DNA from: Lepidurus packardi
Lineage: Eukaryota > Arthropoda > Branchiopoda > Notostraca > Triopsidae
Reading direction: 5' to 3'
NCBI GenBank assembly: GCA_023053545.1
Contig: JAKZAN010000007.1
Coordinates: 3,224,001-3,288,000 of the forward strand
Length of the DNA stretch: 64,000 nt
The translations under genes and the position numbers were made by a program. The notes under the pieces were generated by a model. The model saw nothing but the letters and a program-made list of their open reading frames with translations. It was not told the origin of the DNA and searched no databases. This document shows positions 35,401 through 47,824 of this stretch, in pieces (positions within the stretch are counted from its first letter, which is position 1; each line of letters begins with the position of its first letter).

Positions 35401-38101
35401 GGATCATATTTACGAAGAAATAGGCGAGCGCAGTTGTTCTAGGGGAACATATGATGCGGAGGAGAACCACGAAGAAGAAGAAGAAGAGAAGGAATTGAAG
35501 CCAGGGTTGAGTCGTTTACATAGAGGATCTTTTGCAAGGGCATCCAAGCAAGAGATTCTGCAGTTTTTGTCCGAGTTGCAGAACAGAATTCCCGGGCAAT
35601 CATCGAGTCCAGTACCGTCAGAAATATTGATCAGATCGCCGGAGTTAGACGAGGAGGATGAAGAACTGGCCAGCTTACTAAGCGCCTTAAGGAATCAGGC
35701 ACTGCGGACCAGCCACCGCAGTAATACCAGTGATTCTAGTGATGATAGTGTTGAGGCATTAATTAGCGAAGAACAGGTATTTTTGTCTATTTTTTTTTAT
35801 TTACAAATCTTATATGCCTATTGTGTATGTCTCGTTTAGTGGAAAGGGATTGCAGAGGTTGAACGCACGGATTCGGGCGTCGGATCCGATACCTGTCCTA
35901 ATTACGGTCGTAGTAGGGCACGGTGGCAGACCCGGATGCCCTCGTCAACCGAATCACTCGATCCGACCGTATCGGATGTACAGGAGCAAGCTTGTACCTG
36001 CATGGATTGTGACTCCAGCTTGGAAAAAGAAAATCCGAGGTAATTTTAAAAAGCGTTCCCAATCTCGACAAAACAAAAAGCTAGTTTCTGTTTTAATTTT
36101 TTTTTAAATTGAAGTTCTTTACGTTTCCTGATTTAAGCTACTTTTGAAATTTATCTGGCTTGTTCACAGGAATAGTTCTTTGCCTTTACTTTGCGGGCGT
36201 TGTGCACAACGGCGAGGAGAGCGCAAAGAGGTATTGGCGGAATTGGTGGAGACAGAAATTCGCTACGGACGCGATCTAAGGGTTCTTCTCGAAGAGTTCC
36301 ATCGACCCATGCTCGTGGCGGGTTTGTTGACGCCCTTACAACTCGACAGCATCTTCCTCAACGCGTATCAGTTGTGGGAGCAGAGTGTGCAGCTGAGTAC
36401 GCGGTTGAGGGAAGCGGTTGAAATTGCGCTGGAGCAAGGTGACGAGGATTTGCTGACGGTTAACGCGGGAAAGTTGTTCGTGACACCGGATGCTCATGAT
36501 ATGCTCCGCGCCTTTCAGGCATATTGCCTCGGTTCAGGAGCCGCGGCTTTGCAATTGGCAGCGCTCGAAAAAGAACGCGAGCTATTAAGACTCTTCCTAA
36601 GGGCTTCACAGTTGGAAAACCCGGTTGTAAGGCGAATGTCTTTGCACGCGTTCCTGATGGTACCTGTCCAACGCGTAACGCGCTACCCATTGCTCCTTAA
36701 CCGCTTGCTGAAAGCTACGGCACCCACAGATGTCGAAGGTAGAAATCAGCTAAGGGAAGCCTTAACTAGTCTCCAGAAGCAACTTGAGTCTATCAACGCC
36801 GTAAGTAACCCTTTAATTTTTCGGTCTAAGACATTTGCCACTAAACTACCTAAGTTCATTGGAATTATAATATTCATCGGAATTTGCATGCGGGACTGAG
36901 GTTGAAAGCAAACACACAATTGTAAAACCTCCGTAGGAATTTCAACTTCTTAAAGAAATTCGAACTTACAGTTTCTGCAGCAAAACTGTAATATTAAAAA
37001 GTTGAATCCAAGAAGATTAAAATTTGAAAAGTTGAATCTAAGAAGGTTAAACGTTTGGGAGAAAAATTAGTAGATTTAACGCAATTTCAACTGTGGCAAT
37101 CATAGGCTGCCCAAGACTTGGGAACGCGACGGGGATGGAAACGCGTCACAGCTCCACAAGTACCCTTGCGGAGAAATAGCGCAGATTTGGACCTAACAGC
37201 CTTGCGCATGCGCAAAGTAAAGCTGTATTCTCTTATTCTGTTTTATAAGTAAAACTCGGCTTATAACGTTCTAATTTCATTTTCTTCTGGTCTAATTTTA
37301 TAGTTGGCCTTGGCTACTGTCAAGTGGAGTGAAGAAGAAGCACGTGTCGTTATGGAAGGCAAGCTTCTCTACACGCAGCCCAACGAGCTTTACACCACTA
37401 GAAGGGGGAAAGGCCTCAAACTCCATCCGGTGTGGGCTGTTTTGCTTAGTTTATCCTTCGATTATCAGTCTGCCTCGGAAAATATGGTCAAAAGCCCCAG
37501 TTTTTCGCTTTCTGAAGACAAAGAAACAAGTTTAACCACCCGCACGTTAGGCACAATAGATGAAACGGCCGAAGCTGATCCCCAGCAGGATTCCAGTTCG
37601 GATTTAAGTGAAAACAACTTTCTCAACGAAACTGGTTTCATCTTCAGCCAGCGTCACAATCCCAAAGTGAAAGAAGCTGTGTTAATCTTGGTGAAAGATA
37701 AAGGCAAACCTACCTTAATTCGAGTAAATAAGTTTCTTTGTGTTTATTTGTGTATTGTATAGCTTTTCAAGTTTCGTTTTGCATATTATGGCATTTTTAA
37801 CACTTTCTGTTAACTGTAGGATCCACTGTGGCTCAGCCAGTGTTTAGTGTGTGTGGACGCCGAATGTAATGACTGCGTGGAAATCCAGGAGCCGCTAGCT
37901 GCTTCTAACGCTTTGACGTCGCCCAGTAAGGGGCGTGGCCTCTGTATCTTGAAAGCCTCTGCTGGTTATGCGATTGAACCTTGGGTTGCGGCTTTGAAAT
38001 ACCATTCTATTACCTTGGGGAAGTTTAAGCAGCGAAGAGCAGCCTTATCGCATATTTTCCATCCTTTTGCAAGTGATACTATCGTAAATTCCTCTGTGTA
38101 A
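32470..38101 (+). CDS. Rho guanine-nucleotide exchange factor (DH-PH)
   Basis: Coding exons: 32470-32821, 34047-35776, 35840-36039, 36170-36800, 37304-37723 and 37820-38101 (stop TAA). They give 3615 nt, 1204 aa, in phase. The first coding exon begins with a 5' leader after an acceptor at 32378. The N-terminal 770 residues look disordered: Arg/Ser-rich start, a polyproline stretch near 352-388 (VPPPPPPDLC, PPTPPPRR) that could bind SH3 domains, and tyrosine motifs ESIYERL and VYEQF. A DH domain spans about 780-970, with VLAELVETEIRYGRDL (CR1) and VPVQRVTRYPLLLNRLL (CR3). A divergent PH domain follows from about 972 (EEARVVMEGKLLY, and an acidic insert). The protein should activate Rho-family GTPases; which one is not visible. 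It converges on mL24 with 157 bp between stops. Intron 2 contains a solo MITE end. Confidence 0.9.
33244..33290 (+). mobile_element. Solo end of TTAA-type MITE in RhoGEF intron
   Basis: TTAAGGCTCCCGCACAGCTT matches the MITE terminus seen at 3617, 11008, 17726 and 59576, here flanked by an intact TTAA. The other end was not found before the next exon at 34047, so the copy is truncated or too diverged to see. Confidence 0.5.
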
Positions 38102-38155
38102 GGCAAATCTTCCTATTTTTAGCTATGTAGTCTTGTAAAATGTACAGGAGTTTCA

Positions 38156-38161
38156 TTTATT
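38156..38161 (-). promoter_or_regulatory. Poly(A) signal for mL24
   Basis: AATAAA on the minus strand lies about 98 nt past the mL24 stop codon. It falls inside the 157-bp convergent spacer, so the two 3' UTRs probably overlap. Confidence 0.55.
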
Positions 38162-38258
38162 AGTCTTTCTCTTGTGTGAGAGGGAAACCGTTTGAGTACA
38201 GTACAAAGCTTAAGTTGATATTTTGGTGTATTATTCGCTACAAATCGTACAACTTTCA

Positions 38259-39299
38259 TTAAACTACGTCACTTTTGAGAGCTTCTGGTTCAGTGGCAGC
38301 CGAAGGTAACAAACCGTATTTTTCGGCCAAATCCAACTCGAATGTGGCTAGCGAAGCTTTGAAAGTGATTTCAGAGGCGTCTGCAGCTGAGGTGTCTTTG
38401 GGTTGCTCTAAGAAAAGTAAATCTTTGAATAAAAATTGCTTTAAAAAAGTAGCAATTTTACCAATATAAGTTTCTTTGTGTTTATAATCTACAGTTTCTT
38501 CAGCGGCTACAGGCATAGGAAGGATTCTTCCTGTTCGCGAAGATACACGTACTCTATCTCCTTGTTCCGTGTACCTCCACTCAGCCCCGGTAGCTTTGCT
38601 AAAGGATTTACAGTTTTAGAAAATGGGGAAAAGAAAATTGAGCTTTAACTAACTTGTCCGAAGGATCCACCAAAGCCACTTGATTGGTTACTAACAGGGG
38701 TGCTTCAGAACGAACAAACATGCCAGGATAGTCGGCTGAACTAGCTATTCGACGAAAATGCGTATTGAGACCTTCCACGGTAACCCAATTGCGTTCTTGA
38801 ACAACGTAATTGACCAAGCCAATCTTTCCTTTATCTTTTCCCACGAGGATTTCCACCTATATAACAATGTTGGGTCAATAAACTAGTAAATCCTAAGTAG
38901 AAATTAATAAATTATGCAAAATGTATACCTTATCACCCTTGAAAATGGTCCAATCTTTAATGGGCTCGATAAAAACCTTCTTTCGTTGTTGTCCAGGGTT
39001 ATTTTGGCGTCTAAATTCCTCCGACCAGGGTCTGTTCATGGTAAAACGGTACTTTCTTCGCTTGATATCTTTGGGTAAATACTGAGGAAGTCCTCTCGGA
39101 CTTGTATAATAAACCTAAAAGGGAAAAAAACACAACTATAGCTCAAATCGTATCTCGTATGTAAGATTTTAAGTGACAAGCACGCGTTGTTTACTTGCTC
39201 CATGCTTCTTTTAATGTACGAATCAGGTAGGCCGGACACTTTTTTGGTAATTTCTCCAACAGATTCGAACGCAGTTCTCAGTAATGCAGTTAACCTCAT
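38259..39299 (-). CDS. MRPL24: Mitochondrial ribosomal protein L24 (mL24/uL24m)
   Basis: Four exons: 39299-39195, 39114-38929, 38856-38654 and 38598-38259 (stop TAA), totalling 834 nt and 277 aa in phase. The KOW region reads DWTIFKGDKVEILVGKDKGK and is followed by NWVTVEGLNTHFRRI, SEAPLLVTNQVALVDP and EWRYTEQGDRVRVSSRTGRI, matching the order in metazoan MRPL24. The N-terminus should act as a mitochondrial import signal (MRLTALLRTAFES). It is a large-subunit protein of the mitochondrial ribosome that binds rRNA near the exit tunnel. The last exon uses the acceptor CTTTAG at 38599, because the nearby CAAAG alternative would create an immediate stop. It starts head to head with the Y-box gene. 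Confidence 0.94.
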
Positions 39300-39629
39300 T
39301 CTAAAGCTTTAATTGCTTTCAGTTCCTATTTATTCTCTTAATGTTAGCCACCGGAAACACAGTGAGTTTTACTTTTATTTTTCTCCGAATTTAGTAGCCC
39401 TAAAGTACAGCAAGGCCATCTGGAGATAGTTAACTCAAATACTAAGAGCGCGCCAACGAAGTAGCGACTCAACGTGGTGAGCTGTGGGACTAGGAAGAGG
39501 ACGCGGGCAACCCGGACAATAAGGCGAGAGAGAAGGCATCGCTTTAGACAGCGGAGACCATCCAGAACGCACGGTGAAAGGTTTTCCATCCGAAGGGTTA
39601 TAACACCGAACCAACCCCTTCAAAACATC
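39300..39629. promoter_or_regulatory. Likely bidirectional promoter, mL24 / Y-box
   Basis: Only 330 bp separate the two divergent start codons. An ETS/NRF-2-type core CCGGAA lies at 39351-39356, a motif common in promoters of mitochondrial ribosomal protein genes. No TATA box is obvious. The side nearest the Y-box start is GC- and CpG-rich. Shared regulation is inferred from spacing. Confidence 0.55.
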
Positions 39630-42343
39630 ATGACGGACCCGGATACGCAGCCGGAACAGCAAAAGGTTGCCCCGGAGAAGCAGGTCATCGGTAAGTTTGC
39701 ATAATTTCGCTAATTTCAATCGGCCAATTCCATCATGTGGCGTCCGGGCGTGGTAAGGCATGGCGCGGTGCGCTCCGCTCATGGCGGCCATTGTCGCTGC
39801 CTCCGTGCCCCGCCGTTCCAGACTTACAAAAGATGGATGAAGTATGGACCGAAACTGGTCCATAGTTTCTTTGGACCAGTTCAAAGAGTCCATCTATAGT
39901 ATTGAATTACTATGATATTACCATGCTTGTTTAGCGAAACTTAGCTTTTTAGTACCATTAAGCACGCCACAGTATTAAGATAAATTTTCACTAAAAGGAT
40001 TCCAGGGCTTAATTTGTTAACTTTTTTTATTGCAGCCACCAAAGTGACCGGCACTGTCAAATGGTTCAATGTGAAGAGTGGCTACGGGTTCATCAACCGG
40101 TAATAAATTAATATAAAAAAAGTATTCTATAGTAAATCAATTTGATGAAATAAGTACCGGTATCTAACGCTTTTTTCGTTTATTCCACAGTAATGACACC
40201 AAGGAAGATATATTTGTCCATCAAGTACGTTAATTTCATGATCTCTAAGCTTTTCGTCGTTAGTACAGAAGTTCAGTACATAGAGAAAGTGCCCAAACCG
40301 TGTTAGACATGCCCTGTTTTTTACTTTTTTCATGGGCTTCCAGTGTTGTCATGATAATTTATACGTTCGGAAGGTCTTTATAGTCCTTGGAATGTGGTCG
40401 AGTCGAAGATTTGTTTATTTTATTTAAGACTTTTTTGCTTTGTATTTCCTAGATTCATATTCTGATCGAGAACCGTTAATGACAGTCAATTTAAATGAAA
40501 GAGCATTTAAGTTGAAGTGGAAAACAATTAAGACAGAACTTAGTTATTTTTTTAAATTCTCGAAATGTAGTCGATTTTAGAATTACATATGTTGGTGTCT
40601 TGCCCACCAATTGAAAAAGGTTAGGCTACAAACGAAAGTTTTTTTACAACTTCTTGCAGTGTAGTGAATTTTCTCAGTTTAAAATGGGTGATATCATCAT
40701 AGAGCATCTTTCTGTACATTATTAGATTAAAATAAGAAAACCCAAAGCTTAGTGGAAAAAAGTCTTATTGAAAACCTAGGAAGTCAAGTTTCTTAAATAA
40801 AAGAATGTTTCATTTGTGATGGGGGTTTATTAATTTTTTTTTTTTTTTTTTATATAGACGGCCATTGCCCGTAACAACCCCCGCAAAGCCGTTCGCAGCG
40901 TGGGAGACGGAGAAGTGGTCGAGTTCGACGTCGTTGTAGGAGAGAAGGGGAACGAAGCGTTCAATGTGACTGGCCCAAGTGGCGAACCCGTCAAGGGCTC
41001 CCCATATGCTGCAGATCGTCGCGGGGGTTATCGCCGCCGCTTCGGCAATCGCAGCGAACGCAGCACTTCCGGTGAACGCCCCGAAGGACGCGTCAGCGAG
41101 AGTGGAGGTGGAGGGGGGCGTGGCCGCAGGAGACCTCAGCGTGGGCCCAAGAAGGACACGGATACCAACAATGAAGGTTTCTAGCACATATTCCAAATTA
41201 TAAAACATTCCTTACACTCGTCTTAATTAAAAATACCTTTTAGACCTTGATCGATTGTTTTACAATTCTTGTCTACTAAATTCTCACATTTTCTTTCCCA
41301 TTTCAGAAGGATCGGGAGAAAATGATAATGGAGACGATAAGGGTCAAGAAGAAGGCGGCCCGCGTGGAGGAGGAGTTCGCGGACGTGGACGCGGTGGGTT
41401 CCGCGGCGGCGGTCGTGGTCGTGGCGGATTCCGTCCACGTTACTACGCCCGTCCCCGCCCTAGCCAGTCTCAAGATTCGGACGGCAAAGGAGAAGGGGAA
41501 GTAGGAGAAGAAGACAAGGGGGAGCGTCGTAGTGGACCACCCCGTCCACGCGGCGAAGGGGGTGAAGGAGGTCGAGGACGGGGCGAAGGGCGTGTAGGCT
41601 TCCGTCGCCGCTTTTTTGGACGTCCTCGTCGTCCGCGCAGCCAAGACGGTCAACCCACCTCTGAAGGTGAAGCGACCGGCACTGATAACGAAGGTCAAGG
41701 GTCACGCCCACCGCGTCCCCGCCCCCGTTACCGCCGTCCCGGCCCAGGTCGTGGCCGTGGTGGCCGTCCCAGATCTTCTGAAGGAGACCGTAAGGTAACG
41801 AATCTGTTTTTCAACCCTAAATGTTTCTGTTTTCTCGTTTCCAAACCTTGTTTATCACCTTCTCGCATTATTCTACATCCTTTTCATTGAGGGAGGAAAA
41901 GTTCATTTACGTTGAATGTGTTCTGATTGGTCGCATGTTCCATTTAGGAGGCCAGTGAGACTGGTGCGCAGTCTGAATCCTCTGCTCCTGTTAAGGTAGT
42001 CAACCTCCTATTGATTTCCTTGATTTTTTATTCTTTATTCTGATTTTTATAATTTTTGCTTTTGTATGCATTAAGCAGCTATTTAATTAGTTCAAGCAAT
42101 TTCCATTCTTCCATTTTGTATACCGTTTTACTCGCTTGACTTTATTTCTCAATCTTCGCGCAGTATTTACACTCGAAATTTCTTGGATTTTTAATCTGAA
42201 CGTTTTGAATTTATGTTTTGCTTTTGCGTTCAATCAGCTTTGCATTATTTAGCAATTATTTGAAATTTGATTTTTAAAGAATTTAATTATTTTAGGCTGA
42301 AGGACAAACTGTGGAAAACACCGTCAATGAAAGCAGCGCATAA
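39630..42343 (+). CDS. YBX: Y-box binding protein (cold-shock domain, RGG tail)
   Basis: Seven exons: 39630-39690, 40036-40099, 40191-40224, 40858-41176, 41307-41794, 41948-41995 and 42296-42343 (stop TAA). They total 1062 nt, 353 aa, in phase. The cold-shock domain spans about residues 21-100, with RNP1 (SGYGFINR) and RNP2 (EDIFVHQ). Intron positions, including the 64-nt and 34-nt exons, resemble vertebrate YBX genes as I remember them. The remainder is basic/acidic and RG-rich ([32 protein letters not shown]). It binds single-stranded nucleic acid and packages mRNA into mRNPs. An in-frame upstream ATG-like start at 39474 would add 52 basic residues; I prefer 39630 because the family normally begins with a short acidic leader. 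The 3' UTR probably runs to about 44,160. Confidence 0.95.
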
Positions 42344-44160
42344 GATCCTCTCAAGATCTTTCATTAGAGCCAAGGAGGCGTGGCTTAACCCTTTTGAGCA
42401 CCAAAATCTTTCGAAGGTATTCACCATCCCACGCCCCTTTTGTAGCTCTTACAGCCCAGTTTACCCACAAGTTTTCCCTCCACGTTTCGTTCGATTCATT
42501 TTTCGTGTTTAAAATAAAAACAAAAACAACGTTTGCTCTGTTTCTGCAAAACGAGCCGATCCGTTTTTTTTGTTTCATTTCGTAGCATTATAGCACAGAA
42601 AAGAATTTCAGTTACTATCTGGCAAGAAAAAACGCCGGGATAGCAAAAATCCTGAGAAATGTCAGGGTTTGCGTTAAAATTGTTTGCGTTATGGAAGCCC
42701 CTCCCACTTCTCTTCCTTCCATTTTTTCCTTTTTTTATTCGTATTGGGTTTTCCTTATTAAAACAACAACTCTAAAGCTGCTGAGAATAGGACCCAAAAC
42801 GAATACCCCTTCACCTTTATACGGGTGCAAAGAAAGTTTCACGAACAGCCATACAAATCAAATATCATAAAAAAAAAACCCTCAATTTTTTGAGCGCCGC
42901 CCTTTCAAATAAGTTTTTGCAAAATGGGGGTTTTTCTTGAACATCAGGATTTGTTTGCACCTACAGATTTAACCAAAACATCCAAGTTAACATTTTTACC
43001 AACTTAGTTCCCTCCATTGTTAGAGGTAATTAAAAAAAACACCAAAAACTACCAACAGCTTTTTTGGTCAATAATGGGCGGCCACCAAAATTTTTAAGAA
43101 CAACTTTGTCAAGCCTTTACTCCACACAGGCACATAAAAAGAAGTAAAGTAAACTTAAAATGCAGAGAAGATTAACAGGGAGGAGTTGTTTAGGTTCCTT
43201 AACCGTTTTTCTGTTCGAAACATGGCGCAGATTCAAGTGTTTGAATCAAGCACCAAGAGAGGGCGGAAAAGTCGGAAGTCCTTGCCATCATTGCAACAAA
43301 ACAAGCTCCACCCCCTTGCTTCTTGTACGTCAAATAAACATCTTGGTTTAGAAAAAACATCAGTTTTTCCTGTTTTTTGAAACAAAAAGCTTGTTTTTTA
43401 TGGGAAGAGATGCAAAGTGGGGGGCGTTACCACATTTACACGTTACAAGTTTTGTGAACGGCGAATTTTCCGTTTTCTTTCTCTTTCCCCCACCCCGAAA
43501 AATCAACTTGCAAAGAAACAAAACAAGCCCCTTTTGTAATTTTGAATATGGTTTGCGTTAAAGAAGGCAAAACTAAGCATACAAACCACCGTAACACGTA
43601 GTACAAGGCAAAAAAGTGAAGTTTTTGGACGTCATCGATCCTTTGAAGAATGCACATGGGCCTTAAACAACTCCTTTTAAACTCAATTTCCCCACCGTAC
43701 TTCAAAAGAAAAAACAACATCTTTACACCCCCAACTTTCCCACCTATTGTGTTCATTGGCTAAAATTTGACCTCGGCCAGTACAAGATATTTGTTTTAGA
43801 GCTGTTAAAAATGGTAGATTTTTGTATGAAAACCAGTTTGTTTTGTCTTCGATTCTGTACAATTTCAATTAAAAAGTCATGCAATTTGTGCCTCGGACAA
43901 ATTTTGAATCCCACCCGAGCCGGCGGATTTCGATAAGTTCCTGCACTTCCAGGTAACGGTTTTATTTGGCCCCGCCCAATGTCTTCTTTTCCTGTTAGCC
44001 AAGCAAGTTCTCACGTCGCAGTAAAAGGAACAAATGAACTTGCAAAGGACACAAGTTTCCGAGTTATCAAGAAAAATAAAAGTCACCATCCCAGCCGATT
44101 GAAGACCTAGTTTAAGGCCTGTAACATGTGCATTTTCCAATAAAACGAGACGAGAAAATT
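42344..44160 (+). other. Long 3' UTR of the Y-box gene (inferred)
   Basis: No coding exon is seen. A good poly(A) signal AATAAA at 44139-44144 is followed within about 30 nt by a GT-rich segment (TTCTTTGTGG). If used, it ends a 1.8-kb 3' UTR. It runs towards the coiled-coil gene on the other strand. Confidence 0.45.
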
Positions 44161-44172
44161 TCTTTGTGGATT

Positions 44173-44178
44173 TTTATT
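44173..44178 (-). promoter_or_regulatory. Poly(A) signal for the coiled-coil gene
   Basis: AATAAA on the minus strand lies about 190 nt past the stop at 44369. With the plus-strand signal at 44139 this makes the two converging transcripts meet or overlap slightly. Confidence 0.45.
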
Positions 44179-44368
44179 TTAATTTAGGTTATAAGGTTTT
44201 AGGACGTCACAACTATGAATTTCAAGGTTCCAAGTCTCACTTACACGGTTGACTCTGGTAGGCGTTTTCACGCCTATAATCCCTGAATTAACGGAACGCT
44301 TGAAACAAGTAATTAAAGAAACAAATGGAATTGAAGTCATTTTTTATCGGCAGATCTGTTCGTTTCTG

Positions 44369-45011
44369 TTACGCTTGCGGCGTTTCATTAATTACGCTTA
44401 CGGTAGAACCGTTCGCAGCCACTGAAAGTTCTGCTTTGATTTGCCGCATCGTTACTTCCGGTTTGGCCTCAGCAGCTACTCTGGACCTTAAGGTGTTCAA
44501 ATCTTCCTGAAGTTTATTCACTTCCTCCTAAAAACAAGTATTAATGAACTTAAATCCAGCTAGAAATTTTTGAAAGTATCTCTTACTTTTGCAGCTACGA
44601 TTTCCCTGTCGGCATCTTGAATTTTCTGATCGAATTCTTTGCGTTCGTTAGCAAAGTCGTTCGTGATGGTTTCTCGCTCAGCTTCCCATTCTCTCTTTTG
44701 TTTCTGCCAAGTTTCCGATATCTTCTTTTTCTCCTCCGTCTCAACTATAAGAAGAAATCGTATTAAAATAATTAAAGAGATTAAAAAGTCTGGATTTTTT
44801 ATTTTGATTTACTTTGCAGTTGCGTGACCAAATTGTTCTGCTCGTCTGCAACTACCAAGGCTTTCACATTAGCGGCTTGGAGTTGTTCGTGAAGATCGTA
44901 AAGCATGATCAAAGCAGCTGCTCCTGCCGCAATGAGCAATAACGTGCTGACAAAACGCCAGGCACCACTTTTCCAGCAAGATTTTCCATCCTGATACTTC
45001 CCGTACATCAT
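44369..45011 (-). CDS. Small single-pass membrane protein with coiled coil
   Basis: Three exons: 45011-44813, 44744-44587 and 44527-44369 (stop TAA), giving 516 nt, 171 aa, in phase. A short basic N-terminus (MMYGKYQDGKSCWKSGAWR) precedes one transmembrane helix (FVSTLLLIAAGAAALIML, about residues 20-37). A charged coiled coil follows to about residue 150 (KKKISETWQKQKREWEAERE, RKEFDQKIQDADREI), then a short Asn-containing tail. The layout is that of a type II membrane protein, similar in plan to Golgi proteins such as GOLM1, but I do not recognise a specific family. The frame is also open upstream of the ATG to a stop at about 45,070, without another ATG. Function unknown. Confidence 0.75.
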
Positions 45012-45099
45012 GCCCTTACAGTCACAGTTCGCATCAGGAACTGCTAGTACGGTTGTAGCAACTCGAAACTATCAAAACTCTGTGTCGTAATCATCTAAA

Positions 45100-47820
45100 C
45101 GATGAGTAACAGGTTTCGCGGCAGCGTCCACGTCGATTGGAAACAGCTGCCGTGATTAATTGTCTCCGTTTCAGAACTGGGCATGCTTTATCCACTTTAT
45201 CCGTGCTTGGTCTGGAGTTAATTGTATCCTTATTAAAACCATCACCGTTACTTCCAAATCGTGATAAACCTGCAGACCGTGATAAACAAAACTCTGAATT
45301 TGTATGCTTATTTTTGTAATCTTTAAAGCACGCAATCCGCAATAACAGAATCGAACATTTACATTGTCGCACGTCCTTGCGTTAAACGTTTTAGCCTTAT
45401 TTACTACTTTGGCATCATAAAGATGAGATGTGCCTTACAAGTCCACAGCATTACACTGATAATCACTTGAGAAATTGTCATATCTCTTTATTCTCATAAA
45501 ATAAACGAATGAAAAAGATTAGACTTTTTCAGAACGCGCGGCAAGTCTCAAATCGATAAGATGTAAATCGGTGGTAAGAATCGATTTAGATGTGAGATAA
45601 TGGAAAGGTGGCCTGGGTGTGGCTACAGAGTAGGGGATGTGCGTTTCTGTTCACTTTCTCCCCTCTGAAGAGGGCAAATGACCCCCTTTTCTCCCTTACT
45701 TTCCTCCCCTTTTGCTAAAAACGAAGGGGAAGGCGAGGAAAGGGGCGGCAGGGGGAACATCGAAGCCTGGCCAAGCGTACACGGTTGTGTGTGCTGAGCG
45801 AAGGAAGAGAGTTCTGCCCTTGCTTGGTCGTCTCCGGAGACGTCGTTTTCGCGTACAAAACCTGCACTCATTACCATGCCAGTGAAGTTTCCTTCCTAAT
45901 TTTGCACCTGTCTTTACCCCGTCACCTCCAAGGTAAGCCAACAACTAACTAGACCACACAAACCAAGTTATTGATAGGTTATTTGTCCTGTTTACGAACC
46001 GTTGTGTTGGGGGACAAATCCTCATGATATATACGCTTCATACTCGCCCAAATGCGCACTCGATAGTTCACAAAAGCTGGTTTCCCCTTCATCTATGCGG
46101 CATGGCTTAAAATATATTTGCATGAGACTCAAAAAGGAAATTGTAAAAAATACAGAACCCTGGATCGACGCCAAATGAACATAGGAACACTATAATTACA
46201 AATTTTCAAAGAAATCTGTACATCTTGAATTTTATTATTTTTTTGTATTTGTAATCAGAATAACTTTTCTGGAGACGGGGGTAGACATGGACATTTTGAA
46301 ATTCCGAGTAGAATGTAGACACCAAAGAATATCAGGGTTATAATAACTTTTGCTGAGCAAAAAAGAAGAAAATATAGCTTTGCGAGGGATGGAAAATATG
46401 GTTAGGGAGTCGGGCCGCTTTGGCCTACGTGCCCAAATAAGTTCTCACGTGCCGCTTACTCCCATCCGTTTTAATCGTGTATAATTAACTGTTGGTCGAG
46501 GGAAAGAGTCCTTAGTTTTACTAAATTTAAAGCTTTACTTCTGTATTTTTAAAGAATCTGGATAGCCTTTATTGTTCTCATAACGTGCGAGATATTAGGC
46601 AGTAAGTTTAGCCAATGGCAAGCCAAAAGCTTTCCGTTTTTAGAGTTTTTTTTTTTTTTTTTTTTAGTTTGTGCAAAACATGTTCCTACCACGAGACTCA
46701 GGCAGAGGGCGAGTTCATTGTTCAAAGGGTTACCGCCTCCGGGTGGGGAGCTTTCCAGATTATATGGCAAATCCCTCCCTCCTTTATCTCACTGGAGCTA
46801 TAACCGAAGGACTACAAAAATGTATGTGATTTTAGATAATCTTTTTGTAGCTTACGAATATTCGTTGTTAACACAAGAAACAGACTTTTTGTTCAAAGAA
46901 ATAAAACGAAAGCTCTGTGCTATCATAAGGAGTTTGAAATTGGACTTGAATTTATGTCTGAAAAGTTGCTTTTGATTACTCCAAGCGTAAATATTCCTTG
47001 ATGGAACAACAAGGCATTGAAGCTTTGGTTTATTTACGGCGGAAAGGCAAATGGTATTCTTGTGAGGTAACTTGCAATTAGAAACTCTTGGGCTTCCTTG
47101 AGCCAAGAAAATAGTTGAGTAGTTTGCGGTTGATTGGGGTATAGTTCCAACATTTACCATACAATCTGTAGTCGAAAATCATGAGTATCTGTTGCAAGTC
47201 GCAGAGTTTCCTTCTGCTGAAATAGTCAAGAATGAAAACAAGATTCAATTCAACGTGTTGAGATGTATCTCAAGTGTCAACCTAAGAAACTTTCATTATT
47301 GAACAAATCCGTTCTATTCCCCACAAGAAAATTTTATCTTCGTGAAATTTAGAAATTTGTTCTTTTTGAGAAAGTTTCTATTCTTAGGGAATTATCGAAC
47401 GTCCTCAACGGAAACGTTTTTTTTCCTTTGGCTGTCCAAAGAGGTCATGCGCGGGAGCCCGTGTTTCAGAAAGGAAGTATGTACAAGATTGTCTTGAGAA
47501 AATTCATCTAGTCTTACCTTGTCCTAGAAAGCAAGTTAGTCCAAATCGAAGCGCACGGTTTTAGAGAGCACAAGGGTCCGTTGACGTTGACACTGCCACC
47601 CTGGACAGCCTTGTTTCCCTCTTCAAGGTCGCATAAATGATTAGAAAAAGAGACAGCTCTGCTCTAGGCAACCAGACTTTCATTGTTGTCCTTTGTCTTG
47701 ATGTAATGAATGCTTTTAATGCTTTTGGAACAATATGTCACCCAGTTTCTTTTTAGAACTTGTGGGAAGATCAAAGTGAATTACCCAATAATTTGTTCGT
47801 TTTTTGTCTCACTTTTTTAG
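45100..47820. other. Intergenic, no supported coding gene
   Basis: Chance ORFs occur on both strands (for example 45091-45372, minus), but none is supported by motif or splicing. A T19-like homopolymer lies at 46649-46667. A possible non-coding first exon of the zinc-finger gene ends at the donor GGAA/GTATGTAC near 47477; the acceptor before its coding exon is at 47820. Confidence 0.4.
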
Positions 47821-47824
47821 AACG

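Noticed and set aside
36460-36690. 76-codon minus-strand ORF inside the RhoGEF DH exon
   Set aside because: It is a shadow of the DH-domain coding strand and carries no motif of its own.
41303-41711. Minus-strand ORFs of 131 and 83 codons across the Y-box RGG exon
   Set aside because: Antisense reading of GC-rich RG repeats keeps frames open by composition; the plus strand is clearly coding.
45091-45372. 93-codon minus-strand ORF upstream of the coiled-coil gene
   Set aside because: It cannot be joined in phase to the downstream exon by a good donor-acceptor pair and shows no domain; kept only as possible upstream sequence.
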